A stretch of 64,000 nt of DNA from Spizellomyces punctatus DAOM BR117 (GCF_000182565.1 NW_015971541.1:396067-460066), one strand, 5' to 3'; numbered from the stretch's first letter, positions 9,825 through 22,633 are shown. Notes: a model not told the origin generated them from the letters alone. A program made the numbers and translations.

Positions 9825-12800
9825 TTATATTGGCTCGTCTGAACCTTGACCGACCACTCCACGACGCAGGTTCTGCAAACGCATATGAGCAAAAGTGCAT
9901 TTCTGAGCCAATGATGACTAATTACCTTCAAGAACTTTTCAACTTCCAGTGACGTTCTCATCTTAAGATCCTGTGGACGGACGCCGAAGCCTCTGCCCAA
10001 AAGCTCATCAATGCCTTGTTTTGATAGCCCTGGATCAAATCGTGCTATTGCACGTGAATAGTCTAAAGCAGTGAGACGAAACGTTTGTGCTTCCTTGCTT
10101 CTAGTCTTTTCTGCCTCCATTCGGATACTTGTACCCAATAGGTCCTATAAACGGGGCATCGTCATATGCTTCTCTTTCTTAGATCAGTGTTCTATATCCA
10201 TTATGAAACTCACCGATAACCCCGTCACGTACGCCTCTCTACTCTCCATCTCTTGTTCCCGTACAATATCCAAGAAAAGACTTTCAGATTCTGGCTGGAA
10301 GAGCCAACGGTAAGTCAGCGTGCCACCAGGTTGGTCTGCGTCAAGGGCCTTTTCGAAGCCAAAAGCATTTAGTGTTCTATGAAGCGATATTGTCACAGTT
10401 TTGCGCTTCTGAAAGCGCAGTTCTTACGTTCTGAAGCTGCTCAAACTGCTGATCTCCCTTCGTTGGCCAGTGCTGCTTTAAGGCTGACATGGCTTCTTGC
10501 TTTGATATAATCCCCCTGACTTTCCCTTCGTGTACTTCTACGTCCAATCGGTAGAAAAGCGTTTTTAGTCGCTCAATTTTGCGTGATTGTTGATGGTAAA
10601 CTTCCTCGTCCAGCGCATCTAAGTGGGCGCAACAATCAGTTCCACAATCTTATTACATGACGACGACAGTAGAATACCTGTCAGAACGTTGTAAAACAGC
10701 TGACACTCGACACTTTGAAATTGGTGCTTCTTGCAGGCCTCATGAATATTATAACCCCATTCCGCTACAGCCTCTTGAGTACCAAACCGCTTTTTTAGAT
10801 ATGCGTATAAAAAATCTGCCAGCTGATAGGGAAATGAGTAATGAATCATCGAGAATCTCACAAGCTTAGATGCCCTACACTCGAGCGATTTCCGGCTCGT
10901 TTTGGACCAGCATCATAGATGGCTTTCGCGGACCAGATATCTCGAATCAACAAACAGAGGTTCTTGCGTGACAAGCGGCGATTCCTGATCTTTCCTTTGA
11001 ACCTTCCAAAAACGACAGATATATTTAGCCACACGAAACAAAGCCTGCTGGATGGGAGGTATGTGTACCTAAGATGTTTTGGTATTCCAGCCCCTAATCC
11101 GAGTCCAACAAAGAAACGGGGTTCCAAGTCTATCTGACCCCTGACCCGGTCCGGCTCTTTCTCACGTCTGAGTTCGGGCTTTGCAGTCTTAGCCTGAAAT
11201 CACAAAGTGAGAAATGCATTTATATAAATAACGAATATACACTTCTGGGCAATAATACCTTGATCAGTTCTCGGATAAGTAAGACAATAGAATCGTTATA
11301 GTCTCGGTCTTTGCAGAGTAGACCCCATTCTTGAACACTTGCGGGACACCTTGATTGAACATAGTCCCAATCTGGATACTATTATCAAGAAAGGCGATAA
11401 GTCAGGGCATGATGTCGCACTGCACTGTGATAATAACCTTATCCTCCTGCTCTCTTTTCAAGATACGTTCTAGTTCGGTAATCCGGTCTTGCAGAGCTCG
11501 ATTTGTGGCTGTCTGTTTTCGTTTGATGAGTTGTCACACAGGCGCTAGAGAAATCCTATACTCTCAAATCCCACCAGTGCTTCCAACTCTTGTAAGCGTT
11601 GATCCCCAAGGCTTGTTGCAACCTCACGCTCTTTGACGACATCCTCATACTGCCTTCGAGTGACCGAATTTGCATAGGAGGCGTTTAATGTATTCATTGC
11701 GTCGACCATTGATGCCAGATCTTCATGAGCTGGGACCAGAGGAGACCTCGCTGTCAGCAACTAGCTGAGAAGCTGGCTACTAGTCACTCTATGCCCAACC
11801 TTTTCGCAATCCACGTTGCAATTCAGAGTTCTCCTCTTCTTTTCTCCTTAGCTCTTCCTGAGATCGTCGTTCTAACGTGTCCATTTCAGCGCGTATCTCT
11901 GCTATCTTGCTCGAGACGTATTCCTGCGCTACCGTACTTAATGAGATTTCGCATCTTCAGGGAATCTCATTATCTCACATATCCGCACGAACCTCGTTAC
12001 GTGCATCCCTCCGAATCAATTCATCAGATATCTTTCCGTATTGATGTCGCAGGCTCTCCAACTCCGATTCAAGGAGGGAAGACTTTCGTTCAAGGTCGTG
12101 GTTGCGGTTCCTGAGGATATGGCTGTTATTCCTTGAGTTATGCAATGGGTACTGAGGGCCTCAACATACATGCACTGTTGTAACTTCTGATCTGCGTCCT
12201 CTCGCATTCGATCCATGTCTTGTGCCGCCTGGTATTTATGTATTGCCAACTGTGCCTGCAATGGCTCTGTGTACATTTCGGTCAAGGAATAAGCAATAGA
12301 AAAAGAGCAAGAATTGATGACCAGAATGAAAGCTATGAAAGGATATAATTTATCCAAAGCCCTCCGTTGTGCTTGCAGGGCCATTTCATACTCGTTCTTG
12401 ACTTGACTTAGAAGGGGCTCATATGTTTTGAACTCCTCTATGAAGCGATCTACGCGAAGCGTCAGTTTATTGAAGAATATCCTTGATTCTCTCCGCCACT
12501 GCCTACCAAAGACCTCGCGATAAACCTGCAGTCGACAACTGTCCCCTGCTGGTGCGCTGTCAATGACTATTCAGCATGTTGTATTGATACCAATTGCACG
12601 GAAAACGATGAGTATTGTACCTATCAACACCGAGCACCTTTGTTTCTGTTTTCATGTACTGCAATAGCGACATCAGAAGCCTCGGTTTGGTCTTGTCACC
12701 AGGGTACAGTATCCTGCTGGATGCATTACTAGCGCTATGAGGATCACTGGCCTGTGAACGTGTTCGTGTCGCGGACCCTGTCGATCTTGCACTGCATGGC

Positions 12801-13056
12801 CGTGAACCCCAACCCACACGACGATTGGCGTCCCCAAATCCCGCGGTTGATGTGCGTGGCATGAGCATATCGTAGGCGTTGACCGTAACCTTGCTTAAAT
12901 CCGCATCATAAGATAAAATATCCTCCGGACTTGGGGAAAGGTAAGCATTTGTTGAGGTTATTAGGATCTGGCTGCAATCTGGACTTACTTCAGGGATTCA
13001 ACATATCTGATAGCGTCGCCCTCGTCAAAGGACCCAACGGACTCTGCACGCATCAT
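9825..13056 (-). CDS. TSNAXIP1-like coiled-coil flagellar protein
   Basis: Multi-exon coiled-coil protein that I place with TSNAXIP1 (translin-associated factor X-interacting protein 1), a family tied to cilia and sperm. Exon 1 is 12989..13056 and exon 2 is 12621..12929; about ten more exons follow down to the stop at 9825. The diagnostic N-terminal block reads LQVYREVFG and FIEEFKTYEPLLSQVKNEYE, split around 12400-12545. The centre is coiled coil (TRRQYEDVVKEREVATSL, VYHQQSRKIERLKTLFYRL). The C-terminal part has LADFLYAYLKKRFGTQE, NIHEACKKHQ and an EF-hand-like stretch (ALDYSRAIARFDPGLSKQG). The last intron starts just after GTAA at about 9927 and the protein ends in QGSDEPI. Exon 2 uses an AAG acceptor. 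Middle exon borders are not fully resolved. Family assignment is from recalled motifs. Confidence 0.68.
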
Positions 13057-13434
13057 CTTCCTTCAGCAAGCCCAATGAGGATTTGAATACCTATACTACG
13101 CTTCGTTTCTATCCAAAAAGCTGGTTCTCCCAGCAATGCGCATTCTTGTAGCAATTCTGGTATGTGCGCGCCTGAAGCAATTGGCTTTGTGGATATTTGT
13201 ACGCGTCGACTAGACGCGTTATTAGGTGAGCGAAGTCCAAAGAACGGTACGAAAGGGGCAAACCCCCAAACCTTAACTGTTCTATTTATAATATTCGATA
13301 CATGTCGCTCATAGAACTTGAAATACGACCAGCTTAAAGATCTGAGAGTTGGCAAAAGCCTTGCTGTCACGTATACTAATACTCATTAGTCTGGCGCCTT
13401 TTTCCACTAATATCTCATCTGGGCACTGGTTCAT
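13053..13434 (-). CDS. Hypothetical protein (uncertain, probably spliced)
   Basis: A possible short gene just upstream of the TSNAXIP1-like start. One reading begins at 13434 (MNQCPDEILVEKGARLM) and would need an intron near 13330-13280 to join the long frame that ends at 13053. That frame contains a well-formed helical stretch (IPELLQECALLGEPAFW, then RSIGIQILIGLAEG). Its stop overlaps the TSNAXIP1-like ATG. I do not recognise any family. It could be chance reading, or an upstream exon of a different gene. Confidence 0.25.
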
Positions 13435-13514
13435 ATCTATGGTTCCTCATGCTGCCTGAGGAATTTACTGTAGGATAGTTTGCAAATCTGCCCCTTCGCA
13501 ATATCAATCCAATT

Positions 13515-13901
13515 TTATTCCTTGAACTCAGTTCTATGCTCGTTCATTGTTCGTAACGCTTGAAGGTACTTTAGATTAGATGTCTTGCCAGGGATTTCAC
13601 TGAACCACAGGTATAGATGCTCCTGTTGGACATCAGCTATCTCCTTATGGGAGCTCATGCCTGTATCGGCAATTGCATGGACCGTCACCGAGTTAGTTAC
13701 GGAGAGTGCCTGAAGAAGCTCCGACCAAGCCCCCCATATTACGTAATCAGTTTGAAGTCCATGATTTGTGACGTCACGTCGTCGACCCCCAACGCTTGCT
13801 CCACGTTTAGGTCGCGTGCAACCGCTCAAGGAATCACCTATTTTGAGGGCGATTTGGAGCATCTGCTCCCAAACACCCTCATCTTCATTTACAGCTTCCA
13901 T
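13515..13901 (-). CDS. Hypothetical ORF upstream of NTE1
   Basis: An open frame of 128 codons whose ATG lies only 17 bp from the divergent NTE1 start, so both cannot have ordinary separate promoters unless they overlap. No known domain is visible. Residues are mixed polar, without a signal peptide or membrane helix. It may be chance sequence in the NTE1 upstream region. Otherwise I see no gene between 13435 and 13918. Confidence 0.2.
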   Translation of the reverse strand: MEAVNEDEGVWEQMLQIALKIGDSLSGCTRPKRGASVGGRRRDVTNHGLQTDYVIWGAWSELLQALSVTNSVTVHAIADTGMSSHKEIADVQQEHLYLWFSEIPGKTSNLKYLQALRTMNEHRTEFKE

Positions 13902-13918
13902 CCACTGCTTTTAGTAAA

Positions 13919-16900
13919 ATGGAGGACAACGAGTTACTCCGAACGAATGACACAGATGTGTCATTGCTAGGATCTATCTTCACTTCCGTTGCAGTGGTCC
14001 TTAGATCCTTATTCAGTGTGCCCTGGCACTTCTTCGGGTTTCTCTCGTACTCTGTAACAGCGACGATCACATTCAATTACTGGACTCTTCTCGTTGTGTT
14101 TCTATTGTGCGCAACGGCACTTTATCTGGTTGTCCGATACCGTCTCTTGACTCGATACTCCAGGCTGCCGGCGCCTCAAGTTGCAAAAATCACTGGTGTA
14201 TCCTTTGACCTACATCCCGATACAGCCTTTGACGATGACAAGGATCACATCAATTATCCGGATGAGTTGATGGGCGCATTTCTCTCATCGATAAAGATAT
14301 TTGGCTATCTTGATCGCGCTGTGTTCCACGAGCTTGCACGACATTTGCGCACACGAAAACTTAAGGCCGGAGAGGTTCTTTTCCAGTCGGACGATGACGT
14401 TCGGGACTTCTACGTGGTAGTTGATGGGACTGTGCAAGTGTTTGTGAAGGGCCAGGAAGACAAAGAGGAAGAATTACTTCATCAGGCCCCTGAAATGGAT
14501 GAGAAGGATGGCACATCGGTCGGACGAGATTGGCCAGGACACCACCTTCTTAATGAGGTGCACGCTGGCGGCACAGTTTCAAGTCTTTTCAACATTCTAT
14601 CTGTCTTCACAGAGAAAATGGAATTGAACTCAACACTCAGTGCAACAGGTGATTCTCTTGCGGACGCCTTTGATACCCCACCTGAGCACTTGACTGCGTC
14701 ACAAGAAGTATTTCCTGGGTTGAGACGAACAGAATCAGCACAGGGAATGAAGACCAAAGCGCAGCACGCAACGGACTCTGGACCAACTGGACGCCCAGCT
14801 TTGGAAGCTCGTGGGACTGAAGATGTTCTTAATCAATTTGATGAGCAACATTTGCCAGACACTGAGTCCGATATTTCCCCCAGCGCTAGCGCTCGTAAGG
14901 ACCTGCGAATAGCTACCGCTAATATTCTCCCGGCACGCAGTCGATCAGTACATGCCAACATCGCGACGCGCGCCGCCACAGATACTACCCTTGCTGTTAT
15001 TCCCGCGGAAGCGTTTCAAAAGCTTACCGAGAAATTCCCGAAAGCCGCTGCCCATATGGTTCAGGTGATCCTTACCCGCTTCCAACGCGTCACTTTCATG
15101 ACCTTGTATCGCTACCTCGGGTTGTCAAAAGAGCTTTTAAAGATTGAGAAGCGCGTGAACGAGATTGCCGGATATGGTCTTCCGGAAAATCTCTTCAGTT
15201 TAGCGGATTTTCAGCGTCTTCGAGAGAGGGCAAACGTGATGAGGGGTATTGGAGATGGATCACTATCAGACGCTGGTATTCGTCCCACTAGTGGGAAGCG
15301 TGATGTTCACAAAGCCAGCCCGCGTGCACGCCGAACTTCCAAGGTTAAGCAGACGCAATTTGAGGAGAACTATGAAGGCGATGTGGAGGATTCTGAGCGC
15401 GATAGTCCCAACCATTCTATTCCTAGCCTCCTTGTCAGCCGCCCGCGGAATGAAGGCAGAGGCTTTAGGCATCTGCTGGATAACGATCACGACGACTCTG
15501 ATTTAAAGGATTCAATCTTCTCTTGCATAGCTCAGATTATTGGGATGTTTCCAATGGAAGATGCCAGTTCAACGTCCATTATCTCCCCTCAGTCATCACA
15601 GAAGCCGTCGCCAATGGCATATGGTGGAGTACCTCCCAGGCCTCGGGCGTCCCCAAGCTTTAGCGACTTTGATGATACAGCGTCGACATCATCCCGCATG
15701 TCCGTTACTAGCGATAACGGAAGCGCTGATGTCCAGATTTTGTTCTACGAAAGAGGAGCTACACTTATTCGGGAAGGGGAGCGGAATGCCGGCTTGTATT
15801 TTGTAATTGATGGAATGTTGGAAGCATCAGTGAGGTCATCGGCTGAACCAGCATTCCGAGCAATGCCAAAAGATCGTAGCTCGGCCGGAGAAGAGTCTGA
15901 AAGCCCCCTCAATGAGGGATCGTATCGTCGGAGTTTGTTTTTCATCAAGCCAGGTGGATTGGCCGGATATCTGGCTGCAGTTACAGGTGTGTTGGTAGTG
16001 GCATCCAGGCACAGGACAGTCAGCCCCACCGATGCTTAATCATTGAACATTATAGGATATATATCTTTTGTCACAATCCGCGCGAAAACCGATGTCTATG
16101 TTGGCTTCCTTCCAAAATCTGTTTTGGAACGCTATATTGAAAGACATCCCAGTGTGCTGTTGTCATTGGCGAGGCGGCTTACATCTCAGCTATCGCCGCT
16201 GGTCTTCCACATTGATGCGGCATTGGGATGGGATCAAGTGAATGCAGGACAAGTTTTGTGTCGTGAAGGGGAACCTTCGGACTCCATATACATTGTTCTT
16301 AACGGTCGACTCCGTAGCATTATCGAGCGGTCGAAAGCAGATGACAAGGCAACCTTTGAGATCTTGGCCGAATATGGTCAGGGAGAGTCCGTTGGGGAAA
16401 TGGAGGTTTTAACCGATACTGCCCGACCAGCGACAGTTCACGCCATTCGCGATACGGAGATTGCAGTAATGCCAAAAACCTTCTTCAATGCGTTGGCTTT
16501 ACGCCATCCTGAGATAACGATAGCTATTTCTCGAATCATAGCTGCACGTTCACGATTGTCGGTGAAAGGCGCTGGCGGTCCTGTGCAGCCAAATTGGAGC
16601 GCACCTCAAAGCGTCAATCCCTCGAAGAACATGGTGAACGTCAACATGAGAACTGTCGCAATCTTGCCTGTTAATGGACTTGTGCCAATTGCGGACTTTG
16701 CCCGGAATCTCCATAATGCCATGAAGCTGGTTGGTGCTTCTGTGGTGATGCTGGATAATGGCAGCATTATGAATACCCTCGGGAAACATGCCTTTAGCCG
16801 TATCGGACGACTAAAATTGATGAACTGGCTTGCCGACCAGGAAGAAAGCCATCGGATGGTGTTGTACGTCGCAGATGGTGGGGTAAACTCACCTTGGACG

Positions 16901-18363
16901 CAAAGGTGTGTTAGACAAGCAGATTGCATTCTCCTGGTAGGACTTGGAGACGAAGATCCGGAAATTGGCGAATTCGAGCGCCTTTTGATTAGTATGAAGA
17001 TCACGGCTCGGAAAGAGCTCGTCCTTTTGCATTCGGCGCGGATGTGCATCCCTGGAAGCACGGCGCAATGGTTGAAGAACCGAGTGTGGGTACACGCTCA
17101 TCATCACGTATGTTATCTTGCGGTGAAACTTATTCTGTGAGCGTGGAACTCATAATTTTTTGCACCTCACAATGCAGGTCCAAATGCAATTAAGTACTCC
17201 CCGCCTGCTTTCTGAATCATCACGAAAGAATACGCTATCCAATCTTCGCAACCACTTCCAAGGAATCACGGCGCCGCATGTGGAGCAAATGACACCCCTG
17301 CACCTCCATACCGGGATCCGCTCAGATTTTGCTCGTCTGGCTCGCCGACTACTCTCGAAATCCATTGGTCTTGTTCTAGGGGGCGGAGGTGCTCGCGGAA
17401 TATCCCATATTGGAGCGATTCGTGCGCTGGAGGAGGCCGGCATTCCCATCGACATGGTTGGCGGTACCAGCATTGGAAGTTTTGTGGGAGGTCTCTATGC
17501 GCGAGAGAATGATCACGTTAGCGTCTATGGGAGGGCAAAAATGTTCTCTGGGCGCGTTGTATCAAAGTGGAGGCAGATTATGGACTTGACATATCCGGTT
17601 ACAGCCTTATTCACTGGACATGAGTTCAATCGTGGTATTTGGAAGGTATGACGACGTCATCAATGGCTATACAGCTCTAAACTCAAGCTAAAATATTCTT
17701 CAGTGCTTCAAAGAAACCCAGATCGAAGATTGCTGGTTGCCGTACTTTGCGGTGACAACCAACATAACCTGGTCGCGAATGGAAATTCATGAAACTGGGT
17801 ATATGTGGCGATATGTTCGAGCATCTATGTCGCTGTCTGGCTACCTCCCCCCACTTTGTGACAATGGCAACATGCTTCTGGATGGTGGATATCTCAACAA
17901 TCTTCCTGCAGATATCATGCGATCTCACGGAGCCGAAACCATCATTGCGGTTGATGTTGGGTCGGTTGATGATACGAGTCCAGTGACTTACGGCGATTCA
18001 CTTTCGGGATGGTGGGTCCTTCTTCAGCGGTACCTTCCATTCTTTGGACCATATGTGACGAGGAAATACGGCAAAATTCCGGGACTGGCCGATATTCAAG
18101 CGCGTTTGGCTTACGTCTCTAGTGTAAAACAGCTGGAAGATGCGAAACAGATAGAGGGATGTTTCTATTGGAACCCGCCTGTTCAAAAATATGGAACCCT
18201 AGAGTTTGACAAGTTTAAGGATATTTTCATGGTCGGATACAAGTATGGAAATGACATTGTTAAGAAATGGGAAATGGATGGAACGCTGAGGAAGAGGTTT
18301 GGAGTAAAAGATGTTGATGATATGGGAGGCAAGGGACGTCATGGGAGACGGGCGTCTATTTAG
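13919..18363 (+). CDS. NTE1: Lysophospholipase NTE1 (patatin-like, neuropathy target esterase family)
   Basis: ER-membrane serine hydrolase that deacylates phosphatidylcholine and lysophosphatidylcholine. Four exons: 13919..15986, 16056..17107, 17178..17645 and 17704..18363; 1415 residues, like other fungal NTE1. One membrane helix lies near residues 40-75 (NYWTLLVVFLLCATALYLVV). Cyclic-nucleotide-binding-like domains are seen at residues 110-170 (VFHELARHLRTRKLKAGEVL), about 605-690 (ATLIREGERNAGLYFVIDG) and about 760-850 (GQVLCREGEPSDSIYIVLNGR). The patatin domain has the oxyanion loop GGGGARGISHIG, the nucleophile motif GTSIG and the catalytic Asp in DGGYLNN. A Ser-rich insertion separates the first two regulatory domains. 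All key residues are present. Confidence 0.96.
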
Positions 18364-19066
18364 TGGTGCTGTATCTTATAGTGTAGGTAGCGGCTAAGTA
18401 GCAGTGCAACTGTACGGTACAAAATTTCTTAGATAGGCCAAGCTGAATACATGCTTTCAATGACCGCATTTTTTTTGCCAGTTGTCGCATCCCAAGTCAT
18501 TTTGCGTCTGAGAAACCACAATATGTTCTTTATTGAACAAGGTAGCAAGTCCAAGTTGCAATATGCAGCTGCCATTTATGCGCGCTATATTCCTCTCCAC
18601 CCATCCTCCTGCTCTTCCCCCAAGACTTCGGGTATGGTGGGACAGCATTTGACTCCTCATATGTAATACCTCCTTTTACAATAGACACAGTTTATTTTGC
18701 GAGACAAGTCCTGAAGGTAAACCAGAAGCTACTCACGATGCATAGGTGACTCTGCTCTTTAAATATATCCAACCATATGGTTATGGAGCGTTCATGATCG
18801 AGATTTCGTAATCACCCTTGCCACAGTCACGACATCATTACGTTATACTGGCGGCTAAGCCTCCGAATTAGATGTTCCAACCTGCAAAACCGCAAGTGAC
18901 GAAATTCTCACCACCATTGACCGACATCAATTTTCTGAAAGGGCGGGGGGCCTCAAGTACGACGGGGAGAGTATAACAGTGTCCTGGATTGTGTCCAAGG
19001 GATTTCCTTGTATTCGTTTTCTGTTACGGACTTTCACAGGCAACCTGGTCCACGTTGTCCACTTCC
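18364..19066. other. Intergenic, NTE1 to surface-protein gene
   Basis: About 700 bp without a supported gene. It contains AT-rich NTE1 3' sequence, a Pro/Cys-coding open frame near 18451-18666 with no family features, and a short G-run near 18943. It is likely the promoter of the surface-protein gene. Confidence 0.45.
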
Positions 19067-19908
19067 ATGCGACTCAGGATTCCTATCCCCGTCGGGTTTC
19101 TGTTCCTGGCGGCATTGTATCCGCTTGCAGCTGCTCAAGGCGTTCTCATAGCAGCGGCTGGATATTTGATACCGGAAGCTGCCTTTGCAAGTTTTGCGGC
19201 GCAAATTCAGCAAGCTTGTAAGTTGAAACCGGCGTGGGAAACTGATCTGGAAGAACACAAACTTACATGGGAATTTTACAGACCAGCAAATAGCGACACC
19301 CGATGCATACGTGACCAAGGCAGTGGATGATGTGATTTCAACAGCAGGGCATGGGCCCGTAGATACGGCGGCTGTGACATATCTGGTGCAGGTAGGTTCT
19401 ATCCGCCGCCAATTCTCCACATCGAGCCGATCGTCTTACATTGAAATCATAGCAACTTAACACCGTCATCCCCCAAGACCCATCATACACCCCTCTCCGC
19501 GACGCCACGAACCAACTTTCGGCAGCCGTCTTCGCTGCTGAGCATTCGCAGCCTCTCCCGATCCCCGGCTCTGTGACTACTGTTACTTTTGTTCCTCGTC
19601 CTACAGGGAGTCCCATAGTAAGCACGGCACCTTCTCCGTCATCATCTGGGATAGCTTCTGGGACATATTCCCCGATCCGCGGACCAATCACTAGTACAGT
19701 ATCCGTTACAACCTCGGTGACAGTCCAGCCCACCGTCGCGCCCACCGCCGCGCCGTCGCCCATAGGGGGGGATGGTTCTGGGACTTTTCCACCTCCATTC
19801 CAACCTGCAGGAAGGTCTGATAGTGCTGCCATGATGAATAGCATCACAGACGCAGGGTGGAGCATGATGGCTACGATGTTGAGCGTATTCTTGGCTGCGG
19901 CATTTTGA
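19067..19908 (+). CDS. GPI-anchored, Thr/Ser/Pro-rich surface protein
   Basis: Predicted secreted cell-surface protein of 238 residues. Exons are 19067..19217, 19282..19391 and 19453..19908, all in phase. The N-terminus MRLRIPIPVGFLFLAALYPL-AAAQ is a clear signal peptide. The next 100 residues are a small Ala-rich domain (VLIAAAGYLIPEAAFASFAA, YTPLRDATNQLSAAVF) that I do not recognise. The rest is Thr/Ser/Pro-rich and likely O-mannosylated (TSTVSVTTSVTVQPTVAPT). The C-terminus has a small-residue site before a hydrophobic tail (MMATMLSVFLAAAF), as in GPI-anchor signals. No enzymatic motif is seen. The start was chosen because it begins the signal peptide. Confidence 0.75.
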
Positions 19909-20080
19909 CGGCTTAGTTCGAAGCCTGATGAGACTTTTGAAACTTCCTAATGTAACGTGTATATAGACGATGTTCAGTGTTTGACATCATCATTAATTCT
20001 GGTCACAATGTGGTAAACAGTAGGGCAATCTCAATCTTGTGTTGAAATTTGCATAATTATGTAATTCTTTACGAAATTAT

Positions 20081-21872
20081 CTACAATAGATCTTTCATCT
20101 GACTCATAAACTCATCATACTCATCCGTAGCCGCCTTCACTGGTGGTTTTTTGACTGGTGGGGCGGGAGCTGATGGTGCCGGTAAAGGAGACTCGCCCCC
20201 TTCGCCTTCGACATCTGGTGCCGCATTAAGCGCCTTCTTGGGAGGTGGTCGCAGCGGCTTCGGTGCAGATCCAAGTTTCGGCTGGCCTGCTGTTGTCTTC
20301 TTTCTCAGCAATGACGCTGGAATCAATTTTACCGACTCTGCTTGAAGATCTCGCATTTGTGGTGCAGCTGCTATAACTGGTGCAGGTGCAGGCTGTGGTT
20401 CTGGTTGAGGTCCTGCTTCAGGCGCCGTGTTCACCGAAGAATGCGGATAACCGCCGTGAAAACCTGGTGGGGGACCATACGGTGCCATACCAGGTGGAGG
20501 TCCCATAAACGGTGGTCCTGGTCGCGGCATGAATCCTGGCGGTCCGAATGGTGGATATGGTGGCGGGCCTGGGGGCATGCCATGTGGGGGAGGCATAAAA
20601 GGTGGACGGTAGTAACCTACGTGAAACGATGGAGAGGTGCGTTAATGAGCGGCAGTAATACTGAAAATCACTGGGCTAGTACAGACCTGGTATGGGCATT
20701 CCTGGTCCGCTTGGCGGTCCCCATTGTCCAGGATGTCTATACGGGGGACCAAATGGAGGTTCTGGTGGCCGTTCGGTTGGATACGGGTTGTGGTGTTGTC
20801 CAGGTGTTGGTCTGACCTGACCCGGTGTCGCGGGAGGTTGGGTGGATGAGTCTCGAGCTGGGGACGTTTTGTAATCCGCCTTATTTCGGATTTCTGGTAG
20901 CTCCAATGTGACATATATCTGTGCTTCAAAATTAGGTGTTGCTCCGTCGGGTAATGGTATATAGGATAGGTCGTCATATTGAAGCATGGGCTCTGGCTCG
21001 GCTTTCTGGGTTGTGACAGTTTCTGGTTCATTTTGTTCGCTCTCCCCTGAAACGGTACATGGTTTACTATGTTATCCACGCACCGTGATCTTTCACAGTC
21101 ATACCTTCTGAAGATGAAACTGAAGAGTCAGAATCGCCTTCGCTCTCATCACTATCACCTTCGCTTTCTTCATCTACACCGACAATGTTTTGAGTAAATA
21201 GGTATCTTCTAGATATATCAGTGGGCACCTTGGCTTACCAAGGTGCGCAGGCTTCTTCGGTCCATGTGGGTTGAAAGTGGGATGGTACCATTTCATTTCC
21301 ACGTCTGCTTCTTTCTTTTGTTTCTGCTTCGGTAACGGAGCATTTGGGTCGACAGGTGCAAGTCCTAGTTGCTACAAAGGAAATAAGCACAAGGACTGAC
21401 AACTGATGGCAAAACACCTAAAATACCTGTCGTGCTTCATTGATCTTTTTGATCCTCTGTTCAGCATATTGTCGCTTCGTGCGTACAGTTGGATCAGTCT
21501 GCTCTGTTACGCCAAGCTCGTGAGTTCGCAGCCATAGTTTAAGAACTGCCCCAACAACACTCCACCTAGTTCTCGATATGTGGCAAGTTCTGCAAGAACC
21601 TTCGATGTGTCTTTTTGTGCAGTTGTGATCAACCGAATTTTCTTCCGCTCTTCTTTGTTCTAGACGGAGACATGTAAGATAAGTTGCGCGAGACTCCGAG
21701 AGGCGATACAAGATTCCTTACCTTTTTCAGCTCCCGTTTGCGTTGGAGCTTGCGGTGAGCCTACGTATGCATAGTGCCTAAAATCAGTTAAAGAGCGACA
21801 AGACGACCAATGAACAAAAGCGCCGATGCGTACATCCGCCGGGTTCATGCTCTTCCCCGATTTGCGACCCAT
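20081..21872 (-). CDS. WBP11: WW-domain-binding protein 11-like splicing factor
   Basis: Nuclear splicing-linked protein of the WBP11/Npw38BP type. The first exons are 21834..21872 (MGRKSGKSMNPAD), 21722..21760 (AHRKLQRKRELKK) and one starting at 21659 (NKEERKKIR); together they form the family's conserved basic N-terminus. Later exons give KQYAEQRI-like coiled coil, then a stretch around 21240-21370 with KQKKEADVEMKWYHPTFNPHGPKKPAHL split over motifs typical of WBP11. An acidic Ser/Glu segment follows near 21110-21180. The last 250 residues are Pro/Gly-rich (PPGPPPYPPFGPPG), the WW-ligand region. It ends EYDEFMSQMKDLL, which is also like the family. About seven exons; inner borders are approximate. 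Confidence 0.85.
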
Positions 21873-22486
21873 CCTCGAGACGAACGGTAAGATGTAGACT
21901 GGTCTTCGCTATAGTATCGTGATTGAGAGGATCTACGAGGATAATGTTTAGCTGTCGTGCGGAGATCTGGCGCTTAGCGAGACCAGACTAGCATGGTCGG
22001 CCTTCGAAGAGAGCTATATATTATGACTGTGCCACTTATGTCTCTCGGGTTAGCCATTGACACCCAGGCCTGGAGTCATCCTTGACTGAATTCGTTTCGC
22101 ACCAACTGCCGCATACCTTATGCTTCTGATGATGCCCCAAACATCAGTCCTTCGCATAGTATTACATTCAATCATCATTAAGTATGATGCCTAGTCAACC
22201 AGTTTACAGCCCATTTCCGGAAACCGATGTCGAAAGACTGAGGACCCGTCAGCGGTATCTTCTCACCTCTTTAGTTCCAACCTTACAATGAAGAACAGGA
22301 CCCACAATGGATGATGGCGCTCTCAACAATTAAAGAAGCATATCCCTATGCACGATCACGCACGATATATTTTAAAGTACATATGATAGTAGTGCTCATT
22401 CGCCAGTGTGTGATATCATTACAGCCGGGAATTGGCAAGGTTCGCCATCGTTTGTAGTGTCGAAGCTCCCATCATCCAAGGGCGCA
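21873..22486. other. Intergenic, upstream of WBP11
   Basis: About 600 bp with no gene I can support. There is an AT-rich stretch around 22355-22390. The left end should hold the WBP11 promoter and the right end the 3' side of the small gene at 22487. Confidence 0.4.
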
Positions 22487-22633
22487 TCACTGCTCAGCCG
22501 TCTCCTGCACATCGTCGTCAACCCCGGTATCATTCCCATCCTCATCAATAAGTCCATTGTTGTAAGCCAACACCATGTCCGCATCGCCGTTGAAGTGGGC
22601 GTAGAGTTCGGCTTGGGAGGGTTCGTCGTCCAT
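22487..22633 (-). CDS. Small acidic protein, 48 residues
   Basis: A short intronless frame, MDDEPSQAELYAHFNGDADM onward to a stop at 22487. It is strongly acidic, with VDDDVQETAEQ at the end and a central patch YAHFNGDADMVLAYNNG-LIDEDGN that looks like ordered protein rather than chance. The 5' side is a plausible short leader. It sits 250 bp downstream of the CCDC113 stop, on the same strand. I do not recognise a family. It may be a true micro-protein gene or chance; a similar short peptide in related fungi would settle it. Confidence 0.4.
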   Translation of the reverse strand: MDDEPSQAELYAHFNGDADMVLAYNNGLIDEDGNDTGVDDDVQETAEQ

